Notes: generated by a model not told the origin, from the letters alone. DNA of 7,181 bases from Syntrophaceae bacterium UBA7544 (GCA_002479215.1 DLME01000148.1:1-7181), one strand, 5' to 3'; numbered from the stretch's first letter, positions 1-6,487 are shown. Numbers and translations: made by a program.

Positions 1-99
1 TACAAAATCAACGCCCGCCTGCCGGGCACGTTCGACCACTTTCTCACGATCATGATCGAACTCTTTCATTTCCAGATGAGCGTGAGAATCAATCAGCAT
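1..99 (-). CDS. tatD: TatD family metal-dependent hydrolase, N-terminal fragment
   Basis: Only the first 33 codons are inside the window; the gene continues past the left edge. The reading starts MLIDSHAHLEMKEFD and continues into a helix ending RQAGVDFV. The DSHAHLE segment (H6, H8) is the N-terminal metal-binding HxH strand of the TatD/YcfH amidohydrolase family, followed by the usual region where an aspartate-rich helix precedes 'A-G-V'. Family members are cytoplasmic TIM-barrel enzymes with 3'-5' DNase or, for some, D-aminoacyl-tRNA deacylase-like activity; which one applies here cannot be decided from a fragment. No good Shine-Dalgarno lies before the ATG, but the upstream small gene stops only 6 nt away, so translational coupling is likely. 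The symbol is by family, not by proven orthology. Confidence 0.85.
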   Translation of the reverse strand, partial: MLIDSHAHLEMKEFDHDREKVVERARQAGVDFV

Positions 100-105
100 A
101 CGAAA

Positions 106-273
106 CTATTTTTCGTTTCCATCCGGATTAACTTCCTCAGCATTCTCCGCGACATCGGGGATTTTTTTTAATAAACTCTGCAAATCTTTTTCGGATATTT
201 CACCGGATAATAATCGGCGGGAAAGAATGCGTTTATCGAGTTTAAGTAATTCCGGGTTAACTTTTTTGGCCAT
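106..273 (-). CDS. Conserved-looking small protein (55 aa) upstream of tatD
   Basis: An ATG at 273-271 opens 55 codons ending in TAG (108-106). It is preceded by a strong AAGGAG ribosome binding site about 10 nt upstream. The protein begins MAKKVNPELLKLDKRILSRR, continues with a helix rich in leucine and charged residues around LSGEISEKDLQSLL, and ends in an acidic tail after KIPDVAENAEE. It has no signal peptide, membrane segment or cysteine, and is likely a soluble two-helix protein. The pattern 'ELLKLDKR...L..GEIS...LQ..L..(L/I)PDV..NAEE' resembles small uncharacterised proteins I associate with deltaproteobacteria, but I cannot name a family. It sits 6 nt upstream of tatD on the same strand, so the two probably share a transcript. 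Function unknown. Confidence 0.75.
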   Translation of the reverse strand: MAKKVNPELLKLDKRILSRRLLSGEISEKDLQSLLKKIPDVAENAEEVNPDGNEK

Positions 274-384
274 GTTAAGAATTCTCCTTCTACGCTTAAT
301 TGAACGAGTGGACTTCTATTACATTTTCTCAATTTTATCAAGTCACAAGAAATAAATACTGTAACATCGAATATGGGAAATACC

Positions 385-413
385 TTGACACCCGCGAACC
401 TTTTCGCTAAATA
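385..413 (+). promoter_or_regulatory. Possible sigma-70 promoter in the 290-bp divergent intergenic region
   Basis: A perfect TTGACA (385-390) is followed 17 nt later by TAAATA (408-413). A better-looking TACTAT (412-417) or TATAAA (415-420) also lies nearby but at long spacing. It faces the methyltransferase/PilZ unit and would give a leader of roughly 140 nt. The -10 match is poor, so this rests on the -35 box, the AT-rich context and the divergent layout. The rest of 274-563 is AT-rich and shows no convincing gene, RNA or terminator. A promoter for the leftward small-protein/tatD pair must also lie here, but I could not find a well-spaced pair for it. Confidence 0.35.
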
Positions 414-563
414 CTATAAAAATATAGTGCGGTTGCTGCTATAAAGCTTGTTTTTGTTTAATAGATAAATATAGCTATGGACTTGAAAATTATTACACAA
501 ACTTTAAAAAATAAATATTCTCTGCGGTATTTTTCTATTCATTGATTTTAATTAGGCGAAATT

Positions 564-1094
564 ATGACTAATCTTATAATATTTTTTGCCGTTTCTGTAA
601 TATTTATCATAATTTCCTGGCCAGCTTTATTCGATACAAACAGTCGAAAGTTTTATCGGTTTTTTGCTTTTGAGTTCCTCCTAATTTTAATTTTAGTCAA
701 CAGCAGTTACTGGGTTCATAAGCCTTTTTCTGGCTTTCATATAATTTCCTGGGGATTAATAATAATTTCCCTCCTTTTATTTCTTCCCGGCTTCTACCTC
801 CTTATTCACAAGGGCAAACCCGCAAGCTCCGCCAACATTGAAACAACTACCACTTTGGTAACTACGGGAATATATAAATACGTCCGTCATCCTCTTTATA
901 GCTCGTTAATATTTCTTGGCGCAGGTTCTTTAATGAAAAATCCTTCACTTTTGGCTTTAAGCCTGTTTGCCGTTACTGCAGTATTTATTTACGCTACAGC
1001 TCTTTCCGAAGAAAAAGAAAATCTACTTAAGTTCGGAGATGATTATGCCGTCTACATTAAGAGATCAAGGATGTTGGTTCCTTTTTTATACTAA
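564..1094 (+). CDS. Isoprenylcysteine carboxyl methyltransferase (ICMT/PEMT)-like membrane protein
   Basis: A 176-residue integral membrane protein with about five hydrophobic segments (near residues 4-21, 34-47, 59-81, 113-124 and 128-146). The C-terminal half has the signature of the ICMT/phospholipid-methyltransferase superfamily: TTGIYKYVRHPLY (R108-H109-P110, Y112), then a glutamate pair at 149-150 followed by LLKFGDDYAVY (F157-G158, Y161, Y164) and a late proline (P173). In the family these residues hold S-adenosylmethionine in the inner membrane. Bacterial members methylate varied or unknown small molecules and lipids, so the substrate is not predictable. Length fits the compact bacterial branch. 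The ATG is preceded by AGGCGA with a short 4-nt spacer, a modest ribosome binding site. It lies 27 nt upstream of the PilZ gene on the same strand and is likely co-transcribed with it. Confidence 0.85.
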   Translation: MTNLIIFFAVSVIFIIISWPALFDTNSRKFYRFFAFEFLLILILVNSSYWVHKPFSGFHIISWGLIIISLLLFLPGFYLLIHKGKPASSANIETTTTLVTTGIYKYVRHPLYSSLIFLGAGSLMKNPSLLALSLFAVTAVFIYATALSEEKENLLKFGDDYAVYIKRSRMLVPFLY

Positions 1095-1121
1095 ATATCA
1101 AAAGGAGAAGTTTAATCGCTA

Positions 1122-1691
1122 ATGCGGCTGAATATTGAACCAGGAGAAGAAATATGCTTGCTCCTGGAAGGAAAAGAAATTCGTAAATCTCGGCTTATTC
1201 AGCTTTTGCCCAACGATTATTTTGCGATTGAGCAAACTCCGCAACATATTGAAAACGGTTACTTAAACCATATCGTTCTTTTAACTTACCAAACAATTAC
1301 TGCAATACCCGGCCGTTTGGGTTTTGAAGCGAGAATTCAGGCTATTACATCGGACTCCCGAATTATCCTGCATAAATTAAATGATCCGGCGCCTTGTGAT
1401 TTAAGAACGTGGCCAAGAATCCGCCTTAACTTACTTCCGAATATACGCGCTTATTGCCAGGGAAAGGAAAGTCAGGTTATAAACATATCTAGCATCGGTG
1501 CTCATATCATCTTATACGAGGGTGATGAAGAACATGAAATTGGGGCTATCGTTAAGATGAAATTCATTTTTGAAAACGGTGAAATTGATATAGAAAGTAA
1601 AATTCTGCGTAAATGGAGGGATAATTACCAGAGAAATCATCTTGCCCTTTCATTTCCTGATAAAAACAATATAAACCAATTCATTTATTGA
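1122..1691 (+). CDS. PilZ domain protein, YcgR-like predicted c-di-GMP receptor
   Basis: A 189-residue soluble protein in two parts. Residues 1-75 resemble the N-terminal beta-barrel of YcgR-type proteins (opening EPGEEICLLLEG). Residues 93-185 form a PilZ domain with both ligand motifs intact: RxxxR as R95-T-W-P-R99 just after the linker, and [D/N]xSxxG as N121-I-S-S-I-G126. In the family these bind cyclic di-GMP and the protein then modulates flagellar motors, exopolysaccharide synthesis or type IV pili; the effector here is unknown. A good AAAGGAG site (1101-1107) lies 14 nt before the ATG, longer than usual, and no closer alternative start exists in frame. The gene ends converging on dppC, with 87 nt between the two stop codons. 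Confidence 0.88.
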   Translation: MRLNIEPGEEICLLLEGKEIRKSRLIQLLPNDYFAIEQTPQHIENGYLNHIVLLTYQTITAIPGRLGFEARIQAITSDSRIILHKLNDPAPCDLRTWPRIRLNLLPNIRAYCQGKESQVINISSIGAHIILYEGDEEHEIGAIVKMKFIFENGEIDIESKILRKWRDNYQRNHLALSFPDKNNINQFIY

Positions 1692-1778
1692 AATACTTTT
1701 TCCAGATAAAACCTTCTGATAGTAAAAATAGACGTTGATTTGCTGGAAGATCCTTAATTGTTTTTCGCAATACCAAAA

Positions 1779-2606
1779 TCACTTCTTTAACCGCGGATCT
1801 AGTGCATCCCTGATGCCTTCTCCCAAAAGATTGTAGCCGACAACCGTGATTAATATGGCCAGCCCCGGATATAAGGAAAGCCACCAGGCGATATCTATGT
1901 TGTCTTTTCCGGCAGTTAAAATGTTGCCCCAACTGGGCGTCGGCGGCTGCACGCCAATCCCTAAAAAGCTCAAGGCTGATTCCGTAAGTATCGCACCGGC
2001 AATGCCCAATGTTGCCGCGACTAAAATTGAAGCCATAGCGTTAGGCAGAATATGGAGAAAAATAATCCTTAAATCGCTTGCTCCTATTACTTTCGCGGCT
2101 TGAACAAAGTCCCTTTCCTTTAGCGTAATAAAGTCGGCCCGTACCAGCCTTGTGACACCCATCCATCCGGTCAAACCGATAATTATCATAATATTCCAAA
2201 TAGAAGGCTCTAAAAAGGCGATTACCGCCAGAATCAGAAAAAATGTCGGAAAGCAAAGCATGATGTCCACAAACCGCATGATAGCCGCGTCAATCCAACC
2301 GCCATAATATCCGGAAACAGCTCCCAGTATTGTTCCGATAATGATGGCCACACCGGTAGCTGCAAAACCAACTTTCAATGAAATCCGTGCGCCCCAAATC
2401 ATCCGGGAAAGCACGTCACGCCCAAGCTGATCCGTTCCGAATAAATGGCTGGCCGAAGGAGAAGCCAGAACATTAGTCAAATCAATTTGCCCGAAGTCAT
2501 AAGGTGCGAGCCAGGGCGCCAGAAGCGAAATGAGAAAAAACAATAAAACAATTCCGCTGCCGGTGAGCATTAATTTATTTTTATAAAACATTTCCCAGAA
2601 GTTCAT
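1779..2606 (-). CDS. dppC: ABC transporter permease, DppC/OppC family
   Basis: A 275-residue inner-membrane permease of the peptide/opine/nickel (PepT) class. An N-terminal OppC-type helix (about 13-35) ends in LLAPWLAPYD. It is followed by the conserved periplasmic segment HLFGTDQLGRDVLSR (54-68), then the membrane core. The cytoplasmic EAA loop that docks on the ATPase is clear at 169-189: QAA-x3-G-x9-H-x-LPN. The end RDALDPRLKK is the usual C-terminal signature. Length is normal (270-300). Its start lies 12 nt after the dppB stop, with only a weak GAGTTGA-like site, so translation is probably coupled. It pairs with DppB as the membrane channel of an importer. No binding protein or ATPase gene follows: the next gene is convergent. 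Substrate unknown; the symbol denotes family. Confidence 0.9.
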   Translation of the reverse strand: MNFWEMFYKNKLMLTGSGIVLLFFLISLLAPWLAPYDFGQIDLTNVLASPSASHLFGTDQLGRDVLSRMIWGARISLKVGFAATGVAIIIGTILGAVSGYYGGWIDAAIMRFVDIMLCFPTFFLILAVIAFLEPSIWNIMIIIGLTGWMGVTRLVRADFITLKERDFVQAAKVIGASDLRIIFLHILPNAMASILVAATLGIAGAILTESALSFLGIGVQPPTPSWGNILTAGKDNIDIAWWLSLYPGLAILITVVGYNLLGEGIRDALDPRLKK

Positions 2607-2618
2607 TTTTCAACTCTA

Positions 2619-3593
2619 TTAAGATAGGCGAATACGCGGATCAGCCACTGCATAAGATACGTCGGCGATTAAATTTCCTAAAAGCGTTAAAATAGCGCCA
2701 ATGAGCAGAATACCCATAACCGTTGGGTAATCTCTGGCCATAACCGCCATATAAAAAAGCTGTCCCATACCCGGAATCGCAAATATTGTCTCAAAGATGA
2801 CACTTCCGCCGATAAGGCCCGGAATGGAAAGTCCTAAAATAGTTATGGCCGGCAAAAGCGCATTGCGCAATGCATGCTTGTAGATAACATCTCTTTCGCT
2901 CAAACCTTTAGCCCGCGCAGTCATAATATAATCCTGTCGGATTACTTCCAGCATGTTCGCCCGCATGTAACGGGAAAGGCCTGCTAATCCGCCAAAGGCG
3001 GATATGAACACGGGCAAGGCTAAGTGTTTGGCCAAATCGACGAATTGCATCCAAGGAGTAAGGTATTCATAGTTTAAGGAACGCAAACCGGAAATGGGCA
3101 GCCAGCCAAGTTGGATGCCAAAAAATATCATCAACAATAAAGCCAACCAAAATGTGGGAACGGCAAAACCAATGAATACGAATACGCCGGTGATTTTGTC
3201 GAAAAGAGAATCCTGATAGACGGCAGAAAGCACTCCTATGGGTATAGCAACAGCAATAATAATTAAAAGAGATAAAAATTCCAAGATGATGGTAATGGGC
3301 AGCCGCTCCATAATTTTAGCGGCAACCGGACGGAGATCAGAGGAAAAGGATATTCCCAAATCTCCACGACTAATCTTTTTCAGCCACGACCAATACTGCT
3401 CATGAATAGGCTTGTCCAGTTCATATAAGGTTTTGAGGCGCTCTTTCATTTCCACGGAAGATTTTGGATTCATTTGGGTCTGCAGATCGGTTGGCGAGCC
3501 GGGAGCCAGACGCATAACAAAAAAACAAATGATTGTAATCCCCAGTAAAAGCGGGATCATAAAAATTAATCTTTTTATGATATATCGAAGCAC
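2619..3593 (-). CDS. dppB: ABC transporter permease, DppB/OppB family
   Basis: A 324-residue permease with the family opening [20 protein letters not shown], a first membrane helix at about 9-29, the periplasmic region with [13 protein letters not shown] (59-71) and GDLGISF (77-83), and about five further helices. The EAA loop lies near 221-248 ([20 protein letters not shown] then ALRNALLP), and the C-terminus [15 protein letters not shown] matches the 'D-PR-R' ending of the family. The start is GTG (3593-3591): an in-frame TAG ends just upstream at 3603-3605, and AGGGAA (3604-3599) gives a 5-nt spaced ribosome binding site. It forms a heterodimer with DppC in the inner membrane. It follows the isomerase-fold gene after a 109-nt spacer carrying repeats. 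Peptide, nickel or opine import are all possible. Confidence 0.9.
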   Translation of the reverse strand: MLRYIIKRLIFMIPLLLGITIICFFVMRLAPGSPTDLQTQMNPKSSVEMKERLKTLYELDKPIHEQYWSWLKKISRGDLGISFSSDLRPVAAKIMERLPITIILEFLSLLIIIAVAIPIGVLSAVYQDSLFDKITGVFVFIGFAVPTFWLALLLMIFFGIQLGWLPISGLRSLNYEYLTPWMQFVDLAKHLALPVFISAFGGLAGLSRYMRANMLEVIRQDYIMTARAKGLSERDVIYKHALRNALLPAITILGLSIPGLIGGSVIFETIFAIPGMGQLFYMAVMARDYPTVMGILLIGAILTLLGNLIADVSYAVADPRIRLS

Positions 3594-3680
3594 GCTAATT
3601 CCCTAAACCAGTTCTACATTGTCTAAATCAATAATGATCAAACCACGGGCATAAACCGCAAAGTAAGCTTTCGAAACAGA

Positions 3681-3768
3681 TTCCGCAGCACGCTGCGGGG
3701 CATTATACCCTCCGCTTCGCGGGATTGTTCAACTTGCCAATTCCTACGCGCTTCGCTTTTGGAATTGG
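3681..3768. repeat. Cluster of three short inverted repeats (REP-like) over the 3' end of the isomerase gene
   Basis: Three hairpins lie in 88 bp. CCGCAGC (3683-3689) pairs with GCTGCGG (3692-3698) with almost no loop. CCGC (3712-3715) pairs with GCGG (3719-3722) around TTC. CCAATTCC (3737-3744) pairs exactly with GGAATTGG (3761-3768) around a 16-nt loop. The first follows the isomerase stop codon; the other two are inside the coding region. The local GC content is well above the flanks, and the style matches dispersed intergenic palindromes found in many copies in proteobacterial genomes. Multiplicity cannot be shown in one window. No T-run follows, so it is not an ordinary intrinsic terminator, though the hairpins could stabilise the upstream mRNA or attenuate dppBC expression. 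Confidence 0.55.
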
Positions 3769-4566
3769 AGTTTCACGAATAAAATCCAACAGGGCCATGC
3801 TTTTAATGTTCTCCAGCGACTGCCAAAGGTCATCTTGCGCATGAGCCTCCAATGTTATTATCGGATGAATTTTATTTTCTTTTAAAGTTTGAAAAAGCTC
3901 AGTAAAAGGAAATTTTCCATTGCCTACCGGCAGGTGCTCATCAGTCAATCCATGATTATCATGTAAATGCAACTGACCTAAATATTTTCCCAGCTCTTGG
4001 AGCCAAATATTTAGCGGTGTATAAGAAAACACGTTAAAATGCCCTGTATCCAAACAAAAACAAATACTATCCGAAGACAGAGCATCGAAAAGACGGCGCA
4101 AAATATGCGGATTTTTTTCATAGACATTTTCCAATGCAATAATTGTTTTAGCTTCTTTAGCCAGAGCGATCAACTCTGTCCATGTTTTGATGCTATTCTC
4201 CAGCCATAAATCATCGCAATCTACATAATACCGGTCATCAAAAGAAGCATGGCAAACTATTCTTAATGGTTGAAAATAAGACGCCAGACCGAATACCTGT
4301 TTTATTCTATCAAGGCTTGTCTGCCGGATTTTATCATCCAGCGCTCCGGGGCGTAAATCCATAAATGGGGCATGAAAAGTGACTTTTAAGCCGGCACTGG
4401 AAAAAAGTTTTGCTGTCTCCACACATATTGCTCTATCTATGTTCTGCAATGCATAGTGACTAAAATAAATTTCCGGATTCAACTTCCGCTGGAGAATGGT
4501 TTCCTGATATTGAGGCAAAAGATGAAACGGCATGTGTACATGAACCTTGCTTAAAATATCGAGCAT
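3703..4566 (-). CDS. Sugar phosphate isomerase/epimerase family protein (xylose isomerase-like TIM barrel)
   Basis: A 287-residue soluble protein of the AP-endonuclease-2/xylose-isomerase-like TIM-barrel family. Metal and catalytic residues sit at barrel strand ends in the expected order: H65 (VTFHAPF), H106 (IVCHASF), E146 (IALENVYE), D173 and H176 (CLDTGHFN), H200/H202 with D203 (LHLHDNHG) and E240 (ITLEAHA). Family members isomerise or epimerise sugars or act as endonuclease IV-type enzymes; the short length and DTGH/HLHDN pattern favour the sugar-isomerase-like branch, substrate unknown. The ATG has an AAAGGAA site 7-8 nt upstream. The fold should end near residue 266; the extra basic tail (IPKAKRVGIGKLNNPAKRRV) is encoded by palindromic repeat DNA and looks acquired. 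It heads the leftward cluster and may be transcribed with dppBC. Confidence 0.8.
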   Translation of the reverse strand: MLDILSKVHVHMPFHLLPQYQETILQRKLNPEIYFSHYALQNIDRAICVETAKLFSSAGLKVTFHAPFMDLRPGALDDKIRQTSLDRIKQVFGLASYFQPLRIVCHASFDDRYYVDCDDLWLENSIKTWTELIALAKEAKTIIALENVYEKNPHILRRLFDALSSDSICFCLDTGHFNVFSYTPLNIWLQELGKYLGQLHLHDNHGLTDEHLPVGNGKFPFTELFQTLKENKIHPIITLEAHAQDDLWQSLENIKSMALLDFIRETPIPKAKRVGIGKLNNPAKRRV

Positions 4567-4748
4567 TAAGAAATTCCTTTATAAATTGATATGGAAAGCT
4601 CATTTATCATGGCCATTATTATTTCACAATAACCAAAAAATTATTATTGCTAAAAATATATTTGCAGCTTTAGAGGTCATTCTTTTAGCACACTGAAGAA
4701 CATAATCCAATACTTCCGAGCGGGAACAACTGCATTATAAATGTAACA

Positions 4749-4779
4749 TTGTCAACCCAGATTATTTGTGGCATATAAA
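4749..4779 (+). promoter_or_regulatory. Possible promoter for the rsfS-comF-rfaE2 unit
   Basis: TTGTCA (4749-4754) is followed 19 nt later by TATAAA (4774-4779), or 17 nt later by the poorer CATATA (4772-4777). A transcript would begin near 4785-4790, leaving a leader of about 60 nt before the TTG start of rsfS. This placement fits the later rsfS start better than the longer reading from 4766, which would begin inside the promoter. The remainder of 4567-4849 is AT-rich with no recognisable gene; the leftward isomerase promoter should also be here. Confidence 0.35.
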
Positions 4780-4838
4780 AATATCTAAGGTGGTTAGACT
4801 GAAGACTGAAGGACATAAAGGGAAAATCTTACAAAAAC

Positions 4839-4844
4839 GGGAGG
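4839..4844 (+). promoter_or_regulatory. Ribosome binding site fixing the rsfS start
   Basis: GGGAGG lies 5 nt before the TTG at 4850-4852. No comparable site precedes the earlier in-frame TTG at 4766. The in-frame GTG at 4844 overlaps the site itself, so TTG 4850 is the preferred start. Confidence 0.7.
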
Positions 4845-4849
4845 TGTAT

Positions 4850-5245
4850 TTGCCGGCAAAAAAAAATGAAAACCAGCAGCGTCTTCTTTTGTGCATCAAC
4901 GCGACTTTGCAGAAAAAAGCTAAAGATATTACCGTCTTGAATGTCAAAAAAAATTCCACTTTTACGGATTACATGCTTATTTGCAGTGGAGCAACTGAAA
5001 GGCAAGTTCAAGCAATTTCCGCTGCCATACAGGAATTTTTAAAGAAATCGGAAATCAAACCATTGGGTGTAGAGGGTGAAGCTCACGGCCAATGGATTTT
5101 GCTTGATTACGATGACATCGTAATTTCTATTTTCCAAGAATCGCTTAGAGCCTTCTATGCTATAGAAAATTTGTGGGATGCCCCCCGTATGAGTATCGAT
5201 GAAAAGGCGACGGAAATAAAAAGATTAAACAAGGCAATGGCTTGA
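4850..5245 (+). CDS. rsfS: Ribosomal silencing factor RsfS (Iojap/DUF143 family)
   Basis: From TTG at 4850 the protein has 131 residues, the usual size for RsfS; reading from 4766 would add 28 residues with no ribosome binding site. The family pattern is continuous: a leading helix then KKAKDITVLNVKK, the core FTDYMLICSGATERQVQAIS, PLGVEGEAHGQWILLDYDDI, and the late LRAFYAIENLWDAPRM. RsfS binds ribosomal protein uL14 on the 50S subunit and blocks joining with 30S, lowering translation in starvation or stationary phase. The usual neighbour nadD is not in this window. It is first in a rightward unit: its TGA overlaps the TTG of the comF-like gene by 4 nt, so the two are translationally coupled. 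Identification is firm; the start rests on the GGGAGG site. Confidence 0.93.
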   Translation: MPAKKNENQQRLLLCINATLQKKAKDITVLNVKKNSTFTDYMLICSGATERQVQAISAAIQEFLKKSEIKPLGVEGEAHGQWILLDYDDIVISIFQESLRAFYAIENLWDAPRMSIDEKATEIKRLNKAMA

Positions 5246-5985
5246 TTATAGATGACGTTTTAAGGCATATCACCGATATCATTTTCCCACCCCAGTGTAT
5301 AAGCTGTGCCGCTATTTTGCAGCCGATTACAGAAAAAGTATTTTGCTCTGCATGCCGGGAAAAAATAAAATTTCTAACCGGCAGTCTTTGTCCTATTTGC
5401 GGTATGATGTTTTTCGACAGTCCGTCCGCAAGCCATTTATGCGGAAATTGTTTGGAAAATAAGCCTTATTTCTCTTGTGCCCGTGCTGTCGCCAGTTATG
5501 AGACCATTATCCTAAACGCAATCCATCAGTTTAAATACGGCCGCGATTTATCCATCGGTGCCCTGCTGGCATCCCTCATGGCCGACTTTTCTTTCCCTGA
5601 CTTAGAATTTAGGGACTACTCTTTAATCATTCCAGTCCCCTTACATATTAAAAAGCTGAGAAAACGGGGTTTTAATCAATCCATTATATTGGCTGACTCC
5701 ATAGGAAAAAAATGGCAAATCCCTGTAAATTTTTCCTTGCTAAAACGCTGCAAATTTACTTTAACTCAAACTGGTTTAGACAAAAAAGAAAGGGAACGAA
5801 ATATTAAGGGGGCGTTTGAGGTAAGAGACAATGAAAAAATTGCCGGCAGAAATATCATTCTTATCGACGACGTTTATACTACCGGAGCTACTCTCAATGA
5901 ATGTGCCAAAAAATTGATCAAAGCCGGAGCGCAAAAAGTAGCTGTATTGACACTGGCCAGAGTTCTCCAAAATTCAATTATATGA
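5242..5985 (+). CDS. comF: ComF family protein (zinc-ribbon phosphoribosyltransferase-fold)
   Basis: A 247-residue cytoplasmic protein with the standard ComF/GntX plan. An N-terminal double zinc ribbon uses CxxC pairs C19/C22, C35/C38, C50/C53 and C67/C70. The middle has PVPLHIKKLRKRGFNQS (131-147), the family's most conserved stretch. The C-terminal phosphoribosyltransferase core has the PRPP loop IILIDDVYTTGAT (205-217). In naturally competent bacteria ComF acts after DNA uptake, helping single-stranded DNA processing; in Escherichia the homologue GntX is linked to use of DNA as nutrient. No other competence gene is seen here, so the role is unproven. The start is TTG at 5242, overlapping the rsfS stop as TTGA, with AAGG 7 nt upstream. 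Length is typical, and rfaE2 follows after 16 nt. Confidence 0.92.
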   Translation: MIIDDVLRHITDIIFPPQCISCAAILQPITEKVFCSACREKIKFLTGSLCPICGMMFFDSPSASHLCGNCLENKPYFSCARAVASYETIILNAIHQFKYGRDLSIGALLASLMADFSFPDLEFRDYSLIIPVPLHIKKLRKRGFNQSIILADSIGKKWQIPVNFSLLKRCKFTLTQTGLDKKERERNIKGAFEVRDNEKIAGRNIILIDDVYTTGATLNECAKKLIKAGAQKVAVLTLARVLQNSII

Positions 5986-6001
5986 TGGGCGACAGGCGAT
6001 A

Positions 6002-6487
6002 ATGAAAAAAATTTTAGAAAGAAATACACTCAAAAACAAGCTGGAAAAACTGCGCAAAGAAGGCAAAAAAATTGCTTTCACTAACGGTTGCTTTGATATT
6101 ATTCATGTCGGCCATGTCCGTTATTTGAGGGAGGCTAAGAAAACTGCCGATGTTTTGGTATTGGCGCTCAATAGCGATTCTTCCGTACGAAAAATCAAAG
6201 GAGAGACAAGGCCATTGGTCGGTGAAGAAGAAAGGGCGGAAATTCTTGCCGCCTTTGAATTTATTGATTTTATAACAATATTTGAAGAGTTAACTCCACT
6301 GGAACTCATTAATTACCTCGAACCTGATGTCCTTATTAAAGGAGGCGATTGGCCGGAAGAGAAGATTGTCGGCAGTAAAGAAATAAAAAAATGGGGGGGC
6401 AGAGTGGCAATAATCCCTGAAATTACAGGCAAATCCACAACAAATATTGTGGAAAAGATAAAAAAAATGTATTGTTCTAACGACTAA
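6002..6487 (+). CDS. rfaE2: D-glycero-beta-D-manno-heptose 1-phosphate adenylyltransferase (stand-alone RfaE2/HldE C-domain)
   Basis: A 161-residue cytoplasmic nucleotidyltransferase of the cytidylyltransferase-like fold. The nucleotide site NGCFDIIHVGH lies at 28-38 with the HxGH motif H35-V-G-H38. It is followed by LNSDSSVRKIKG (56-67), RPLVGEEERAEIL (70-82), LIKGGDW (111-117) and the late GKSTTNIV (143-150), which matches the ISTT segment of the family. It transfers AMP from ATP to heptose 1-phosphate to give ADP-heptose for the LPS inner core. The kinase domain (RfaE1), fused in E. coli HldE, is absent here, so this is the split form and hldA should be elsewhere. The ATG follows AGGCGA by a few nt; there are 16 nt after comF, so it is probably in the same transcript. 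LPS chemistry implies a Gram-negative host. Confidence 0.93.
   Translation: MKKILERNTLKNKLEKLRKEGKKIAFTNGCFDIIHVGHVRYLREAKKTADVLVLALNSDSSVRKIKGETRPLVGEEERAEILAAFEFIDFITIFEELTPLELINYLEPDVLIKGGDWPEEKIVGSKEIKKWGGRVAIIPEITGKSTTNIVEKIKKMYCSND

Noticed and set aside
477..545. 22-codon frame MDLKIITQTLKNKYS... upstream of the methyltransferase gene
   Set aside because: No ribosome binding site, AT-rich composition and no recognisable features; probably chance.
1697..1748. TTCCAG / CTGGAA inverted repeat between the convergent PilZ and dppC genes as a bidirectional terminator
   Set aside because: The arms are only 6 bp and about 40 nt apart without a proper T-run; no convincing terminator in 1692-1778.
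1681..1932. 83-codon minus-strand frame overlapping the 3' end of dppC
   Set aside because: Most of it lies over dppC in another frame, with no family resemblance or ribosome site.
4620..4676. 18-codon hydrophobic frame on the minus strand (MTSKAANIFLAIIIFWLL) before the isomerase gene
   Set aside because: No Shine-Dalgarno and very AT-rich; looks like chance rather than a leader peptide.
4734..4755. On the minus strand, perfect TTGACA and TATAAT boxes upstream of the isomerase gene
   Set aside because: The boxes are only 10 nt apart, too close for sigma-70 recognition as a pair. The TATAAT may still serve with another -35, but none is well placed.
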